Shown: in pieces, positions 26,591 through 35,196 of the stretch
Layout of the letters: each line of letters opens with the position of its first letter
Position numbering within the stretch: the first letter of the stretch is position 1
Source: Pseudomonadota bacterium
GTDB taxonomy: Bacteria; Cyanobacteriota; Vampirovibrionia; Obscuribacterales; Obscuribacteraceae
Assembly (NCBI GenBank): GCA_021325555.1
Contig: JAJPGY010000012.1
Coordinates: forward strand, 158,956-222,955
DNA: 64,000 nucleotides
Direction: 5' to 3'
Made by a program: the position numbers and the translations under genes
Notes under the pieces: generated by a model
The model's database searches: none
What the model was told of the DNA's origin: nothing
The model's input: only the letters and a program-made list of their open reading frames with translations

Positions 26591-26902
26591 CTACTGCAGC
26601 TCTTGCAGGTCTATATCGGTTGGAAATGCGCCAAGCCAGTCCAAATTTTTTGATGGCAGTACGATACTACCGGTGGGGTCGTGAGCGCAATATGTAAATT
26701 GAGCGACCAGACCTGTAAGTGTTTCGAAATCGGCATGGGCAGAGGGTTCAAAGGATTGGTTAAATTCGGTGGACGCCAGAGTGCTTAACCCAGATATAGC
26801 GTTGTTTCCAAGCAGTCTGATAATTGAGAAGCCGATCGCGAAAATGCTCATGGCGGGAGGCATTTCGGCACTTTCGCTGCCATGGTGCGCATATGCCATC
26901 AC
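26591..26902 (-). CDS. Doubtful small ORF, up to 103 aa
   Basis: Open frame in the nrdJ-ClC gap with several possible ATG starts, none with a clear ribosome binding site. The translation has a hydrophobic stretch near the N-terminus (MSIFAIGFSIIRLLG) and an otherwise ordinary composition, so it could be a small anchored protein. Lower G+C than its neighbours. The rest of the 26465-26982 gap contains only the promoter candidate for nrdJ. Confidence 0.25.
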   Translation of the reverse strand: MMAYAHHGSESAEMPPAMSIFAIGFSIIRLLGNNAISGLSTLASTEFNQSFEPSAHADFETLTGLVAQFTYCAHDPTGSIVLPSKNLDWLGAFPTDIDLQELQ

Positions 26903-26982
26903 GCGCGATGGCGTATACGGTTGCGCGCCATAATGGATAAATCCGATATGCTCGCCAGAAGCGGGTTGCCGATAATATACTC

Positions 26983-28731
26983 ATGAGCGCGGCCGGCGGT
27001 TTCCGGTGGTTGATCTATATGCGCTGGCATCTCAAACTTGCGCACAGGCTGCAGACGCTCAGGCCAAGAGAGCTGGCCCTTATCGATGCTTGTGTGATCG
27101 GGCTGGCCTCCGGCCTGTCCGCCTATCTTCTAAAGGATGGCGCCAGACTGCTGGGAACCTGGCGGGTCCATGAGGCGGAACGGCTGCCGGCGACGGTGGT
27201 GCTGCCGGCCATCGGTCTGGTCGGCGGGCTAATCGCCGGCTGGCTGGTGGAGAGCGTGGCACCGGAGGCCACGGGCAGCGGCATCCCGCAGGTGAAGGCG
27301 GTGCTCGCCCGGCTGCCCGTAAAACTGAATCTGCGCGTGGCCCTGGTCAAGCTTGCCGGCGGCATCCTGGCGCTGGGCTCCGGCATGCCGCTCGGTCGCG
27401 AGGGACCGACGGTGCACGTGGGCGCCGGGCTGGCCTCGCAGCTGAGCAAGATCACGGTAAGCTCCCCGGAGCGCCGCCGGCAGCTGATCGCGGCCGGCGC
27501 CGGTGCCGGGCTGGCGGCCGCTTTCAATGCGCCGATCGCCGGCTTTCTCTTTGTGCTCGAGGAGCTTCTGCGTGACGTTTCGGCGCAGATGGTCGGGCTG
27601 GCGATTGTCGCCTGCTTCGTCGCCGCCGTCGTCTCCCGGTTGATGGGCGTGCACTCGCTGGATATCCGCTTCAGCGAGATTCCCACGACCAGCTCTTTCT
27701 CGCTGGTCGACATCCCCTTTTTCGTATTGCTGGGCGCGGTCTCCGGCGTTCTCGGGGCGCTGTTCAACAAGCTGCTCATTGCCACCATGCACGTCAACTT
27801 TCACCTGATGAAGCTGCCGATGCGCTGGCGTGTGGCGCTGGCCGGGCTCGTCACCGGGCTTATCGTGGCTCACCTGCCGGCCGCCTTCCGGGACAACGCC
27901 GGGTTGAGGGAGATGATCGTCACCGGCGCGGCCGACTGGCGGCTGGCTGCCGTCGCCTTTGTCGCCCAGTTCGCAATCGTCTTGATCGACTACGGTTCCG
28001 GCGCCCCCGGCGGCCTGTTCGGACCGTCGGTGTCGCTTGGTGCCGGGCTTGGATACCTGATGGGCTCCCTGGAGCAGGGCTTCCTGCCCGCCGCCACGCC
28101 GGGCACCTACGCGCTGGTTGGCATGGGCACGTTCTTTACCGCCGTCTGCCGCGTGCCGATGACCGCGATCGTGATCGTCTTCGAGATGACCCACAACTTC
28201 AATATCGTGCTTCCCCTGATGATCGGCTGCGTGGTGTCGTTCTCGGTGGGCGAGCTGGTCTGCCGGGGATCTATATATGATCGGCTCCTCAAGTTCAGCG
28301 GCATCGACCTCGGCAAACGCTCGCCGGCTGCCGAGGCGCTGTCCGCCATAACCGCGGCCGAGCTCATGCACAAGGAGGTCGTGACGCTCGATGGGACGGC
28401 GAGCGTGCAGGAGGCCCTCGAGAAGTTCAAGATCTCCCGGCACAGGGGCTTCCCGGTGCTTGCCGACGGCAAACTGGCGGGCGTGGTCACCCAGACGGAT
28501 TTCATCGAGCTCCGCGATCGTGGACTGACCGCCGATGCGCCGGTCAGCGAGATCATGTCACCGGATCCGGTGACCGTGAAGCCCGACGACAGCCTGGCCG
28601 ATCTGCTCTACCGGTTTGACGCCGAAAAGCTCACGCTCATCCCGGTGGTCGACGGGGACAGGCTGGTCGGGATAATCAGCCGCAGCGATATCTTGAACGC
28701 GATAGCCGGCGCCATTCGCCAGGCGGAATAG
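26983..28731 (+). CDS. ClC-family chloride/proton antiporter with CBS pair
   Basis: 582 aa. The membrane part (about residues 25-440) holds the ClC filter motifs GSGIPQ, GREGPTVHVG (gating Glu) and GGLFGPSVSLGA. The internal proton-path Glu is plausible in FVLEEL, which points to an exchanger rather than a passive channel. Two CBS domains follow (about residues 455-580: LMHKEVVTLDGTASVQEAL, IMSPDPVTVKPDDSLADLL), probably binding adenine nucleotides. The start at 26983 has no strong binding site; an ATG at 27019 is an alternative. It is divergent from nrdJ. Confidence 0.92.
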   Translation: MSAAGGFRWLIYMRWHLKLAHRLQTLRPRELALIDACVIGLASGLSAYLLKDGARLLGTWRVHEAERLPATVVLPAIGLVGGLIAGWLVESVAPEATGSGIPQVKAVLARLPVKLNLRVALVKLAGGILALGSGMPLGREGPTVHVGAGLASQLSKITVSSPERRRQLIAAGAGAGLAAAFNAPIAGFLFVLEELLRDVSAQMVGLAIVACFVAAVVSRLMGVHSLDIRFSEIPTTSSFSLVDIPFFVLLGAVSGVLGALFNKLLIATMHVNFHLMKLPMRWRVALAGLVTGLIVAHLPAAFRDNAGLREMIVTGAADWRLAAVAFVAQFAIVLIDYGSGAPGGLFGPSVSLGAGLGYLMGSLEQGFLPAATPGTYALVGMGTFFTAVCRVPMTAIVIVFEMTHNFNIVLPLMIGCVVSFSVGELVCRGSIYDRLLKFSGIDLGKRSPAAEALSAITAAELMHKEVVTLDGTASVQEALEKFKISRHRGFPVLADGKLAGVVTQTDFIELRDRGLTADAPVSEIMSPDPVTVKPDDSLADLLYRFDAEKLTLIPVVDGDRLVGIISRSDILNAIAGAIRQAE

Positions 28732-28807
28732 CGGCTCGGCGGCGTGAGCCCGGCTGCGGCGGGCGGGCGTTCCTGAAATCAAGCCCCGCAAGTTCCCGGC
28801 GCGCCTA

Positions 28808-28813
28808 TATAAT
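28808..28813 (+). promoter_or_regulatory. Possible -10 box close to the wecB start
   Basis: TATAAT ends 10 bases before the wecB ATG, which would give a transcript with almost no leader. No good -35 is visible, so this is tentative. Confidence 0.25.
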
Positions 28814-28823
28814 TAGGACCATC

Positions 28824-29963
28824 ATGAAAAAGCGGGTGATGTGTGTCTTCGGGACGCGACCCGAGGCGGTGAAGCTGGCCCCGGTGGTGCACGCCATCCG
28901 GGACTCTCGCGTCCTCGAGCCGGTGGTGGTGCTGACCGCGCAGCACCGGGAGATGCTCGACCAGATGCTCAAGTGGTTCGAGATCGACGCGCACATAGAC
29001 CTCGATCTCATGCGCCCCAAGCAGTCGCTGGCCGAACTCACGGCCAGGGTGGTCGTGGGCATAGACGAGGTGCTCGCCCAGCAACACCCGGACCTCTTGC
29101 TCGTGCAGGGCGACACGGCGTCGGTTATGGCCGCGTCGCTGGCCGCCTTCTACCGCAAGGTGCCGGTAGGCCATGTGGAGGCCGGCTTGAGAACCGAGGA
29201 TCGATACAACCCGTTTCCCGAGGAGATGGCCCGCCGGCAGACCTCACGCATCGCCTCCATTCATTTTGCCCCCACCCGGCGCGCAATCGAGAACCTGGCG
29301 CGCGAAGGGATAACCGATCGAGTCTACCTGACCGGCAACACGGTGATCGACGCCCTGCTGGAGACGGTCGAGCGCTTGAAGAGCACAAAGATCGATCGGC
29401 GCCTTTTCGGGGGCGCAGATTTCGAGCGCTACAAAGTCTTGCTGGTAACCGCGCACAGGCGGGAGAACTGGGGGGAGGCGCTGCGCGAGATTGCCGCGGC
29501 GCTCCGCCAGCTGGCCGATGAATTCCCGGATGTGCAGATCCTCTACCCGATTCACAAGAACCCGGTCGTTCGCGAGGCGATCGAGCCTGTTTTCAACGGG
29601 CACCCGCGGCTGGTGCTGGTGGAGCCGCTTGACTATGTGCCCTTCGTCTATGCCATGCAACGATCGCATTTTGTCCTCACCGACTCGGGCGGAATTCAAG
29701 AAGAGGCGCCGTCGCTTGGCAAGCCGGTTCTGGTCATGCGCACCAACACCGAGCGGCCGGAGGCCGTGGAAGCCGGCGCCGCCAGGCTGGTCGGTGTCAA
29801 GCGCGAGGGCATCCTGGAGGCGGCGCGGACGCTGCTGGTCGACAGGGAGTCTTATCGACGGATGGCCTGCGCGGTAAACCCCTTCGGCGACGGGCGGGCT
29901 TCGCAGCGGATCGTCGAGGCGCTGGAAGAATATCTATCTGTTAAAGATCTGGTCGCCTCGTAG
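28824..29963 (+). CDS. wecB: UDP-N-acetylglucosamine 2-epimerase (non-hydrolysing)
   Basis: 379 aa. It interconverts UDP-GlcNAc and UDP-ManNAc for cell-surface polysaccharide synthesis. The family blocks are clear: FGTRPEAVKLAPV at the N-terminus, VQGDTASVMAASLAAF near residue 94, GHVEAGLRT near 115, and HRRENWG and DSGGIQEEAPSLGKP with RTNTERPEA in the C-terminal UDP-binding half. AGGA lies 5 bases before the ATG. No other polysaccharide gene is next to it; the following gene is an acyl-CoA dehydrogenase, so it appears to be transcribed singly. The stop codon lies within an intergenic palindrome. Confidence 0.94.
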   Translation: MKKRVMCVFGTRPEAVKLAPVVHAIRDSRVLEPVVVLTAQHREMLDQMLKWFEIDAHIDLDLMRPKQSLAELTARVVVGIDEVLAQQHPDLLLVQGDTASVMAASLAAFYRKVPVGHVEAGLRTEDRYNPFPEEMARRQTSRIASIHFAPTRRAIENLAREGITDRVYLTGNTVIDALLETVERLKSTKIDRRLFGGADFERYKVLLVTAHRRENWGEALREIAAALRQLADEFPDVQILYPIHKNPVVREAIEPVFNGHPRLVLVEPLDYVPFVYAMQRSHFVLTDSGGIQEEAPSLGKPVLVMRTNTERPEAVEAGAARLVGVKREGILEAARTLLVDRESYRRMACAVNPFGDGRASQRIVEALEEYLSVKDLVAS

Positions 29964-29982
29964 GGGCGCATTCTATGCGCCC
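29960..29982. repeat. GC-rich palindrome at the wecB stop codon
   Basis: GTAGGGGCGCAT, TCT, ATGCGCCC: the same head as the elements at 3373 and 20770. The TAG stop codon of wecB is part of the repeat, so the element either inserted at the gene end or was captured as its stop. Confidence 0.7.
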
Positions 29983-30072
29983 GGGCGTTGTATGATCAGT
30001 GCTGGCAGCGATGCCGTGCGCTCCTGAGGTGGCGGGCGGACGTTAATCATGACGAGCGGAGGAGATCAGACT

Positions 30073-31248
30073 GTGACCGGCACTCTTAGTTCACAGGACA
30101 TTTTGCCCTACGGCGAGTTCCTCAGCGATGAGCATCACGCCATCCGAGATATGGTGCGGGATTTTGCGACCCGGGAGATCGCGCCCAGGGCTGCCGAGGT
30201 GGATCGCAACGCGCGGTTTCCCGAGGAGACCTTCAAGGAGCTCGGCAAGCTGGATCTGCTCGGGCTGCTCGTTCCTTCCGAATATGGTGGCGCGGGGGCC
30301 GATTACCGCAGTTACGCTATCGCCGTCGAGGAGATCGGGCGCGCGTGCGGCTCGACCGGGCTGAGCTACGCCGCGCACTGCTCGCTGGGCACCAACCCGA
30401 TCAAGCTGTTCGGCACGGAAGAGCAGAAGAAGAAATGGCTGCCGAAGCTGGCTTCCGGCGAATACATCGGCTGCTGGGCTCTCACCGAGCCGGGCACCGG
30501 ATCCGACGCGGCAGCTCAGAAGACCACGGCCAGGCGCGATGGCGATCACTGGGTGCTCAACGGCACAAAGCAGTTCATCACCAACGGGACGCACGCGGAC
30601 GTGGCGATCATCATGGCCATGACCGATCCCGACAAGGGCCGCAAGGGGATCTCGGCCTTCGTGGTCGAGAAAGGCACCGCCGGCTTTTACGTGAGCAAGG
30701 TGGAGAAGAAACTGGGCATGCGCGGTTCCCCGACATCGAGCCTGACCATGGAGAACTGCCGCATCCCCGCCGGCAACATCCTCGGCGAGCCGGGCGAAGG
30801 CTACAGGCAGGCTCTTATGACGCTGGAGGGAGGACGCATCTCCATCGGGGCGCTGGCGCTCGGCATTGCCCAGGCGGCCTTCGATGCCGCTCTTACCTAT
30901 GCGAAGCAGCGCGAGGCTTTCGGCCAGCCGATCGGCAAATTCCAGTTTATCCAGGGCTATCTCGCCGATATGTCCACCCAGATAAACGCGGCCCGGCTGC
31001 TCATCTATCATGCGGCCTGGATGAAGGATCAGGGCAAGCGGGTGACGCTCGAGGGCTCGCAGGCAAAGCTTTATGCCTCGGAGATGGCCACGCGCGTCTG
31101 CAACCTCTGCATTCAGATCCACGGCGGCTACGGCTATGTCGAGGACTTCCCGGCCGAGCGCTTCCTGCGCGACGCAAAACTTTGCGAGATAGGCGAGGGG
31201 ACCTCGGAGATCCAGCGGCTGCTCATCGCCAGGCAACTCGGGCTTTAA
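30073..31248 (+). CDS. Acyl-CoA dehydrogenase
   Basis: 391 aa from the GTG at 30073, which follows GGAGGAG by 7-9 bases; the ATG at 30049 is in frame but has no good site. FAD-dependent oxidation of an acyl-CoA to the enoyl-CoA. It contains the N-terminal helical domain, CWALTEPGTGSDAA in the FAD-binding middle domain, QINAARLLIYHAAW, and near the end IQIHGGYGYVEDFPAERFLRD with GEGTSEIQ. The Glu of GEGTS matches the catalytic base of short/medium-chain enzymes. Chain length or branched-chain specificity cannot be read. With the methylmalonyl-CoA epimerase it points to fatty-acid, amino-acid or propionate breakdown. Confidence 0.93.
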   Translation: MTGTLSSQDILPYGEFLSDEHHAIRDMVRDFATREIAPRAAEVDRNARFPEETFKELGKLDLLGLLVPSEYGGAGADYRSYAIAVEEIGRACGSTGLSYAAHCSLGTNPIKLFGTEEQKKKWLPKLASGEYIGCWALTEPGTGSDAAAQKTTARRDGDHWVLNGTKQFITNGTHADVAIIMAMTDPDKGRKGISAFVVEKGTAGFYVSKVEKKLGMRGSPTSSLTMENCRIPAGNILGEPGEGYRQALMTLEGGRISIGALALGIAQAAFDAALTYAKQREAFGQPIGKFQFIQGYLADMSTQINAARLLIYHAAWMKDQGKRVTLEGSQAKLYASEMATRVCNLCIQIHGGYGYVEDFPAERFLRDAKLCEIGEGTSEIQRLLIARQLGL

Positions 31249-31454
31249 CGGGCGTCTCGCGCCCGGATGACCGGATCGCGGCATGCTGACAACCGCTGTC
31301 TTTTCATTCTCAAGGACGGCGATTCGCGCCGCCCTCCGCGGCGCTCTCCAGCCGGCCCGGCCGGATAAATCCCCCGGGGCAATCGCTGGCCAGGCTGGCG
31401 AGGGCCGCTGGTTGGCTTATCCGCCTGCCAAGGATCGATACTTATCTTGCAGAA

Positions 31455-32360
31455 ATGAAAGCCGTCTACACGCTGAAACCGCTCGTCCTTGTCCGGCTGC
31501 TGGCCGAGGCCACGGTGCTGCTTATATTGATCTTCCTGCCCGTCTGCACCGTTTTCGTGCCGCGCCTGCAGCACCTGCCGCTTATCCCGCACCTGGCTAT
31601 CTATACCCTGGCGGTCATCGCGGCGGGCGTCGCGCCATTTTATGGCTTGATCGCCTGGCGGGTTAAGCTGGATGATCGGGGGGTGACGGCGGTTTCGGCT
31701 TTTCGCAGGCAGTTTGTCGCCTGGGAAAAGATCGAGCGCCTGTCTTTCCGCGTGACGCTCAGCTGGCGGCGTTACGTGGTCGGGTACGAGGGTGGTGAGC
31801 TTACCTTTCCGATCTGGCTTGCCGGGCTCAAGGAGCTTGTGCAGACAATACGAGATCGCCTGCCCGCCGGCGCCCGCATGGGCGGGGCGTCCGGTCCGCG
31901 GCTGTTTCGCCGGGATCTCTTCGGAGTCGCTTCGCAGTTTTTCCAGGTCGCGATTGGCGTGCTCTTCATCGCGGTCTTCTGGTACTTCTTTGCCACCATA
32001 GCCGGTGCCCAGAGCGCCAGCCGGACGGACTGCTCCCTTGTCCTGGCCGGCTGCATCCTGGTCACCGTCCTGGTCGGATGGCGATCTCTGGTGATCGCCT
32101 TCATGCCGCGTTCCCTCGAGGTCGCGGGCGACGGGCTGGTTGTGAGGACCTGTTTTTTTACCAGGCGCTTCACCTGGTCTCAGGTGAAGGGGCTGAGGCC
32201 GTCCTTTTTTGTCCTTCCGGAAGGCTTGATGCTCAAGACCGCCGGCGGATCCTTTCTCCTGACCGATGAGCTGGAGGCGGTCGACGAGCTCGAGCAAGCG
32301 ATCAGGGACAGGCTTCAGCCGCCCGAGGATGAACCTCGCATGTCCGGCAAGGCTAAGTGA
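31455..32360 (+). CDS. Membrane protein with two PH-like halves
   Basis: 301 aa with two repeats of the same layout: a pair of membrane segments (about residues 10-60 and 160-210) each followed by a strand-rich stretch with a helix (about 70-135 and 225-290), as in bacterial PH (bPH/YdbS-type) membrane proteins. The second half ends LLTDELEAVDELEQAIRDRL, a typical bPH end. The start at 31455 lacks a strong binding site (CTTGCAGAA upstream). Its stop overlaps the converging Nudix gene by 8 bases. Function unknown; probably an envelope scaffolding or stress protein. Confidence 0.72.
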   Translation: MKAVYTLKPLVLVRLLAEATVLLILIFLPVCTVFVPRLQHLPLIPHLAIYTLAVIAAGVAPFYGLIAWRVKLDDRGVTAVSAFRRQFVAWEKIERLSFRVTLSWRRYVVGYEGGELTFPIWLAGLKELVQTIRDRLPAGARMGGASGPRLFRRDLFGVASQFFQVAIGVLFIAVFWYFFATIAGAQSASRTDCSLVLAGCILVTVLVGWRSLVIAFMPRSLEVAGDGLVVRTCFFTRRFTWSQVKGLRPSFFVLPEGLMLKTAGGSFLLTDELEAVDELEQAIRDRLQPPEDEPRMSGKAK

Positions 32361-32898
32361 CGTCCGGCAACGTGCCCACAAAGGAGCCGTTGCCCTCGAA
32401 CCATTTTTCAATCATCTGCCGGTGAAGCTCGAAGGCTACGTTGTCCGGCAGCTCGTGCCGCCTGAAGGCGCGCACCTCGGAGGCGTCGTCGCCGGGAACG
32501 AGCCGGCCGGAAGCGGATCTGGCCAGATAAAAGAGGATGACCACGTTTATGCCCCGGCCGGGCGAGTGGGCGCCGAGCAAACGGTCGATCTCGATGCTGA
32601 GCCCGGTCTCTTCGAGGACCTCTCGGATTGCCGACTCTTCCGGGTCCTCGGAATGCTCCATGAAGCCGCCCGGCAGGCACCACCAGTCGACAAAGGGCTC
32701 GAACTTCCGCTTGACCAGGACGAGACCGCTGTCCAGCGGCACCAGGGTGGCCGTGACCGGCTTGGGATTGTCCCAGTGAACAAAATCGCAGCGCGGGCAC
32801 GCCACCCTCTCCCTGCCGCCTATCTCGACGGTGGTCAACGGACTGGCGCAGAGTGGGCAGCTTTTCAAAGGGGCAGGTTGGGCTCTGGGTGATATCAA
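32353..32898 (-). CDS. Nudix hydrolase with N-terminal zinc ribbon
   Basis: 181 aa. Two CxxC pairs at the N-terminus (CPLC about residues 15-18, CPRC about 34-37) form a zinc ribbon, as in NudC/ADP-ribose pyrophosphatase types. The Nudix box is complete at about residues 77-99: G-x5-E-x7-REVLEETGL. It should hydrolyse a nucleoside diphosphate linked to another group. No NADH-pyrophosphatase SQPWPFPxS motif is seen, so NudC itself is unlikely. Convergent with the PH-like gene. Confidence 0.9.
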   Translation of the reverse strand: MISPRAQPAPLKSCPLCASPLTTVEIGGRERVACPRCDFVHWDNPKPVTATLVPLDSGLVLVKRKFEPFVDWWCLPGGFMEHSEDPEESAIREVLEETGLSIEIDRLLGAHSPGRGINVVILFYLARSASGRLVPGDDASEVRAFRRHELPDNVAFELHRQMIEKWFEGNGSFVGTLPDVT

Positions 32899-33186
32899 CG
32901 ATTGTAACGACTAAAAGGCGAATTCACTTCCTCTTAACCCTATTGAAGCAGATATGCGGACGGCGCATATCGAGCTGGTGGCAACGTAGTATCGGCGGCG
33001 GTGAGAGGGCGGGCAGCGGCAGAGCCGGAACGATAAATCCTGGATAACTTTTGCCTAAATCATCGAGGGCTGTTAATATGTCCGCGGTGTTTCGGCCGCG
33101 TATATGCAAGAAGTGCTGAGATTCCGATAACGTAAGGCTCTTAAGCGATCCGGACTTAGCGGATCAACTGGAATCAGGAGACCCTC

Positions 33187-33360
33187 ATGAACCAGGAAAC
33201 CCTTGCGAGAGCGCAGTATATCCAGGATATACAGGCGACGCAGGATCGTCGGACCAAGCTGGCAAAGTCGCAAACTGGATCGCAGGAGACCGAGAAAAGC
33301 GAGTGCTGCACCGGTTCTTGTGAAGTTCACTGGAAGCCGGTGAAGGCTACCACGGTCTGA
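33187..33360 (+). CDS. Small Cys-rich protein, 57 aa
   Basis: ATG at 33187 with AGGAG 6 bases upstream and a stop at 33358-33360. The first 38 residues are hydrophilic, Gln-rich and probably helical (ARAQYIQDIQATQDRR). The C-terminal part carries C40, C41, C45 and H48 in ECCTGSCEVHWKP. That arrangement could bind a metal or redox partner, or be the core of a peptide processed from a leader. No recognised modification enzyme lies next to it. Too small to assign; the strong start signal and coherent composition are the case for its being real. Confidence 0.6.
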   Translation: MNQETLARAQYIQDIQATQDRRTKLAKSQTGSQETEKSECCTGSCEVHWKPVKATTV

Positions 33361-33741
33361 GCGGTTCCGGGGCATCAAGGATAATTCACCATTCGACACA
33401 GACTGCTCGAGGCGGGCGCCAGCCGTCCCGTTCGGGGCGGGGGTTCTCAAGGGTTCGCGCCGCCATGCGGCACCGGATTTAGACTACAACTGGCCGAGCT
33501 GCGAGAAGCCGGTGCAATGCCGGCAATCCCGGCGGCGGGGCGCTGGCGGTCGGGGTTTCGGGATTGAAACCGCAGCCGGGATCAGGTAGGGTCAAAACGA
33601 TCTTTTGTTGTCATTTTTCCAGACCAGAAAAAGCACTCGAAAGCCCGATTTTCCCAGACTTGATCATTGACGCCGAGGACGGCCCTCCCGAATGTTCGGG
33701 AGCCGATGCCGCTCGGTCCGGCTCCTTTGCGAGGGCTGGTG
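33361..33741. other. Intergenic stretch rich in short inverted repeats
   Basis: No gene is convincing. It contains several small GC-rich inverted repeats (for example CCCG-TT-CGGG near 33426 and GGTTTC-GGGATT-GAAACC near 33557-33574), so a structured RNA is conceivable, but it matches no family I know. The last 150 bases probably hold the promoter of the next gene. Confidence 0.35.
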
Positions 33742-34482
33742 ATGAGCAAAACCTCAAGGGCGCTCACCCGGTGGGCGCCGTGGATCTTGGTGCTGGCAGG
33801 GGCTGCCCTTCTCGGGTCCTGGCTCCTGCGCCAGCATGTACTTCACTTGCTTGTGCGGTTCGGCCCGGGTGGGGCAGGCCGGGTGGCGCTTTACGACAGG
33901 CTAGCCGCCAGCCAGGCGGTTACCCTGATCGCCGCGCTGCTCGGCGCCGCTGTGGCCGTTATCCTCTATTACCTGCTGGAGAAGGGTTGGCAGGCCGCGC
34001 GCTCCCGCGGCTTAATCCCGGCGGCTCTTGCCGGCGTGCTGCCGGCGGCGGCGCGACCGCGGATACGCGTCGTCTTGCGTGCGCCGGATGCGGCCGGGAC
34101 CGCGCAGCAGCACGGTGACGAAGTCTTCGAGATGCTTGCCGCCCCGGATAAGCTCGAGAACTTCTTCCACGGACGGGGGGCGGCGGTGCTTGTCCTGCGG
34201 AAGCGCAACGGCAGCTCGTTGAAGCTCGCGCGCCGCAAACCCGGCGCCTACGAGGAGGGCGCCCCTGACTGCGGGTCCTACGTTCTGTCCCTGCGCCGGG
34301 GCCGGCGGACCGTGCACTGCTATGAAACCGCGGGCAAGGACAGGCAATGGAGGTCCGCCAACGGGGATTGGGCCTTTTGCCGGTTCGCCCTCACCCATGT
34401 CGGTCTCGAGGAGCCGCTGGACGCCGATCTCACCTTTTCCGGGTCTCGAAGCGAGCTGAAGCGAATCTTCCTGCGATCTTGA
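33742..34482 (+). CDS. Membrane protein of unknown function, 246 aa
   Basis: Two membrane segments (about residues 12-29 and 60-80) are followed by a soluble, strand-rich domain of about 150 residues that I do not recognise (GAAVLVLRKRNGSSLKLARR, SYVLSLRRGRRTVHCYETAG). GAGGG lies about 7 bases before the ATG. It has no close neighbour with a related theme; the next gene starts 110 bases later. Confidence 0.65.
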   Translation: MSKTSRALTRWAPWILVLAGAALLGSWLLRQHVLHLLVRFGPGGAGRVALYDRLAASQAVTLIAALLGAAVAVILYYLLEKGWQAARSRGLIPAALAGVLPAAARPRIRVVLRAPDAAGTAQQHGDEVFEMLAAPDKLENFFHGRGAAVLVLRKRNGSSLKLARRKPGAYEEGAPDCGSYVLSLRRGRRTVHCYETAGKDRQWRSANGDWAFCRFALTHVGLEEPLDADLTFSGSRSELKRIFLRS

Positions 34483-34592
34483 TTCCGGCGCCTGATGCGC
34501 TTCCGCGCCCTCGCGCGCCCCGGCTTACGCCAATTTCGGCCGACGGCGCGCAAGCCCTGGCGGCGAGGGCATAAACAAGAGGAGTTCTTCCC

Positions 34593-34919
34593 ATGTTCGA
34601 GAAGCTCGAGAAACTATGGCAAACCGTCTCCGACAATATCACCGCCGGCAACGAGGCTGAAGCGGCCGGCTCGCTGGAGACCGCCCGCTGCGCTTTCGAT
34701 CAGGCGCTGCGTGATTGCCGGGCCGCCATCACCGTCATCGAAAGCCTGCTCAACCGAGGGAGGGCGGATGCGGCTCACCTTACGGTGCGCCTGGCCGCCA
34801 TCGCGGAGAAGCAGGGCAACGATGCGGCGGAAGATCCGGCCGCCGGCGAGAAGGTCGGCGGCCAGGTGCAACGCCAGTGGTATTCCTGGCCCGCGGGGGC
34901 ATGGCCGCCTCGCCTGTAA
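34593..34919 (+). CDS. Small helical hypothetical protein, 108 aa
   Basis: The ATG follows AAGAGGAG with 8-9 bases of spacing. The N-terminal 85 residues form helices that look like one and a half TPR-like units (MFEKLEKLWQTVSDNITAGN, AFDQALRDCRAAITVIESLL). The C-terminal tail has two Trp and Pro-rich residues. No signal peptide. Function unknown. Confidence 0.6.
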   Translation: MFEKLEKLWQTVSDNITAGNEAEAAGSLETARCAFDQALRDCRAAITVIESLLNRGRADAAHLTVRLAAIAEKQGNDAAEDPAAGEKVGGQVQRQWYSWPAGAWPPRL

Positions 34920-35196
34920 GCTGCCGTCAAATCCGGCGATCTTGCTCGCGCGAGCCCCGAGGGCGCAGGCGTCATGCCCGCGCTCCCGGGGCTCGGTGGC
35001 GAGTCTGCCCGTCAAAGAGAAATTTTTTTGGGGCGACTGGGCACCATATACGGTACCATATAAGGCTCGCGGCGCCGGAAGGCGAGGGCCGGACGCGAAG
35101 TTCGGGGATACCGATATGGAACCAGGCGCGGTGCTGGCCAATTTGCCGGGCGCCGCAGCGAGATCTTCTGCATGCCAGGGGGACGAGGGCTCCCGG
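34920..35196. other. Intergenic stretch between converging genes
   Basis: It contains a T-run after AGAGAAA (about 35017-35032) that could end transcription rightward. Two copies of ACCATATA occur close together at about 35042-35060. No gene. Confidence 0.35.

Noticed and set aside
26465..26982. Cobalamin riboswitch upstream of the B12-dependent reductase
   Set aside because: I looked for the conserved B12-box pattern in the leader and found no convincing match; only about 35-65 bases separate the start from the promoter candidate, too short for this riboswitch.
33557..33574. GGGATTGAAAC-type end that resembles a CRISPR repeat end
   Set aside because: Only one copy, with no spacer-repeat periodicity and no cas genes in the window. 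It is more simply a small GGTTTC/GAAACC hairpin.
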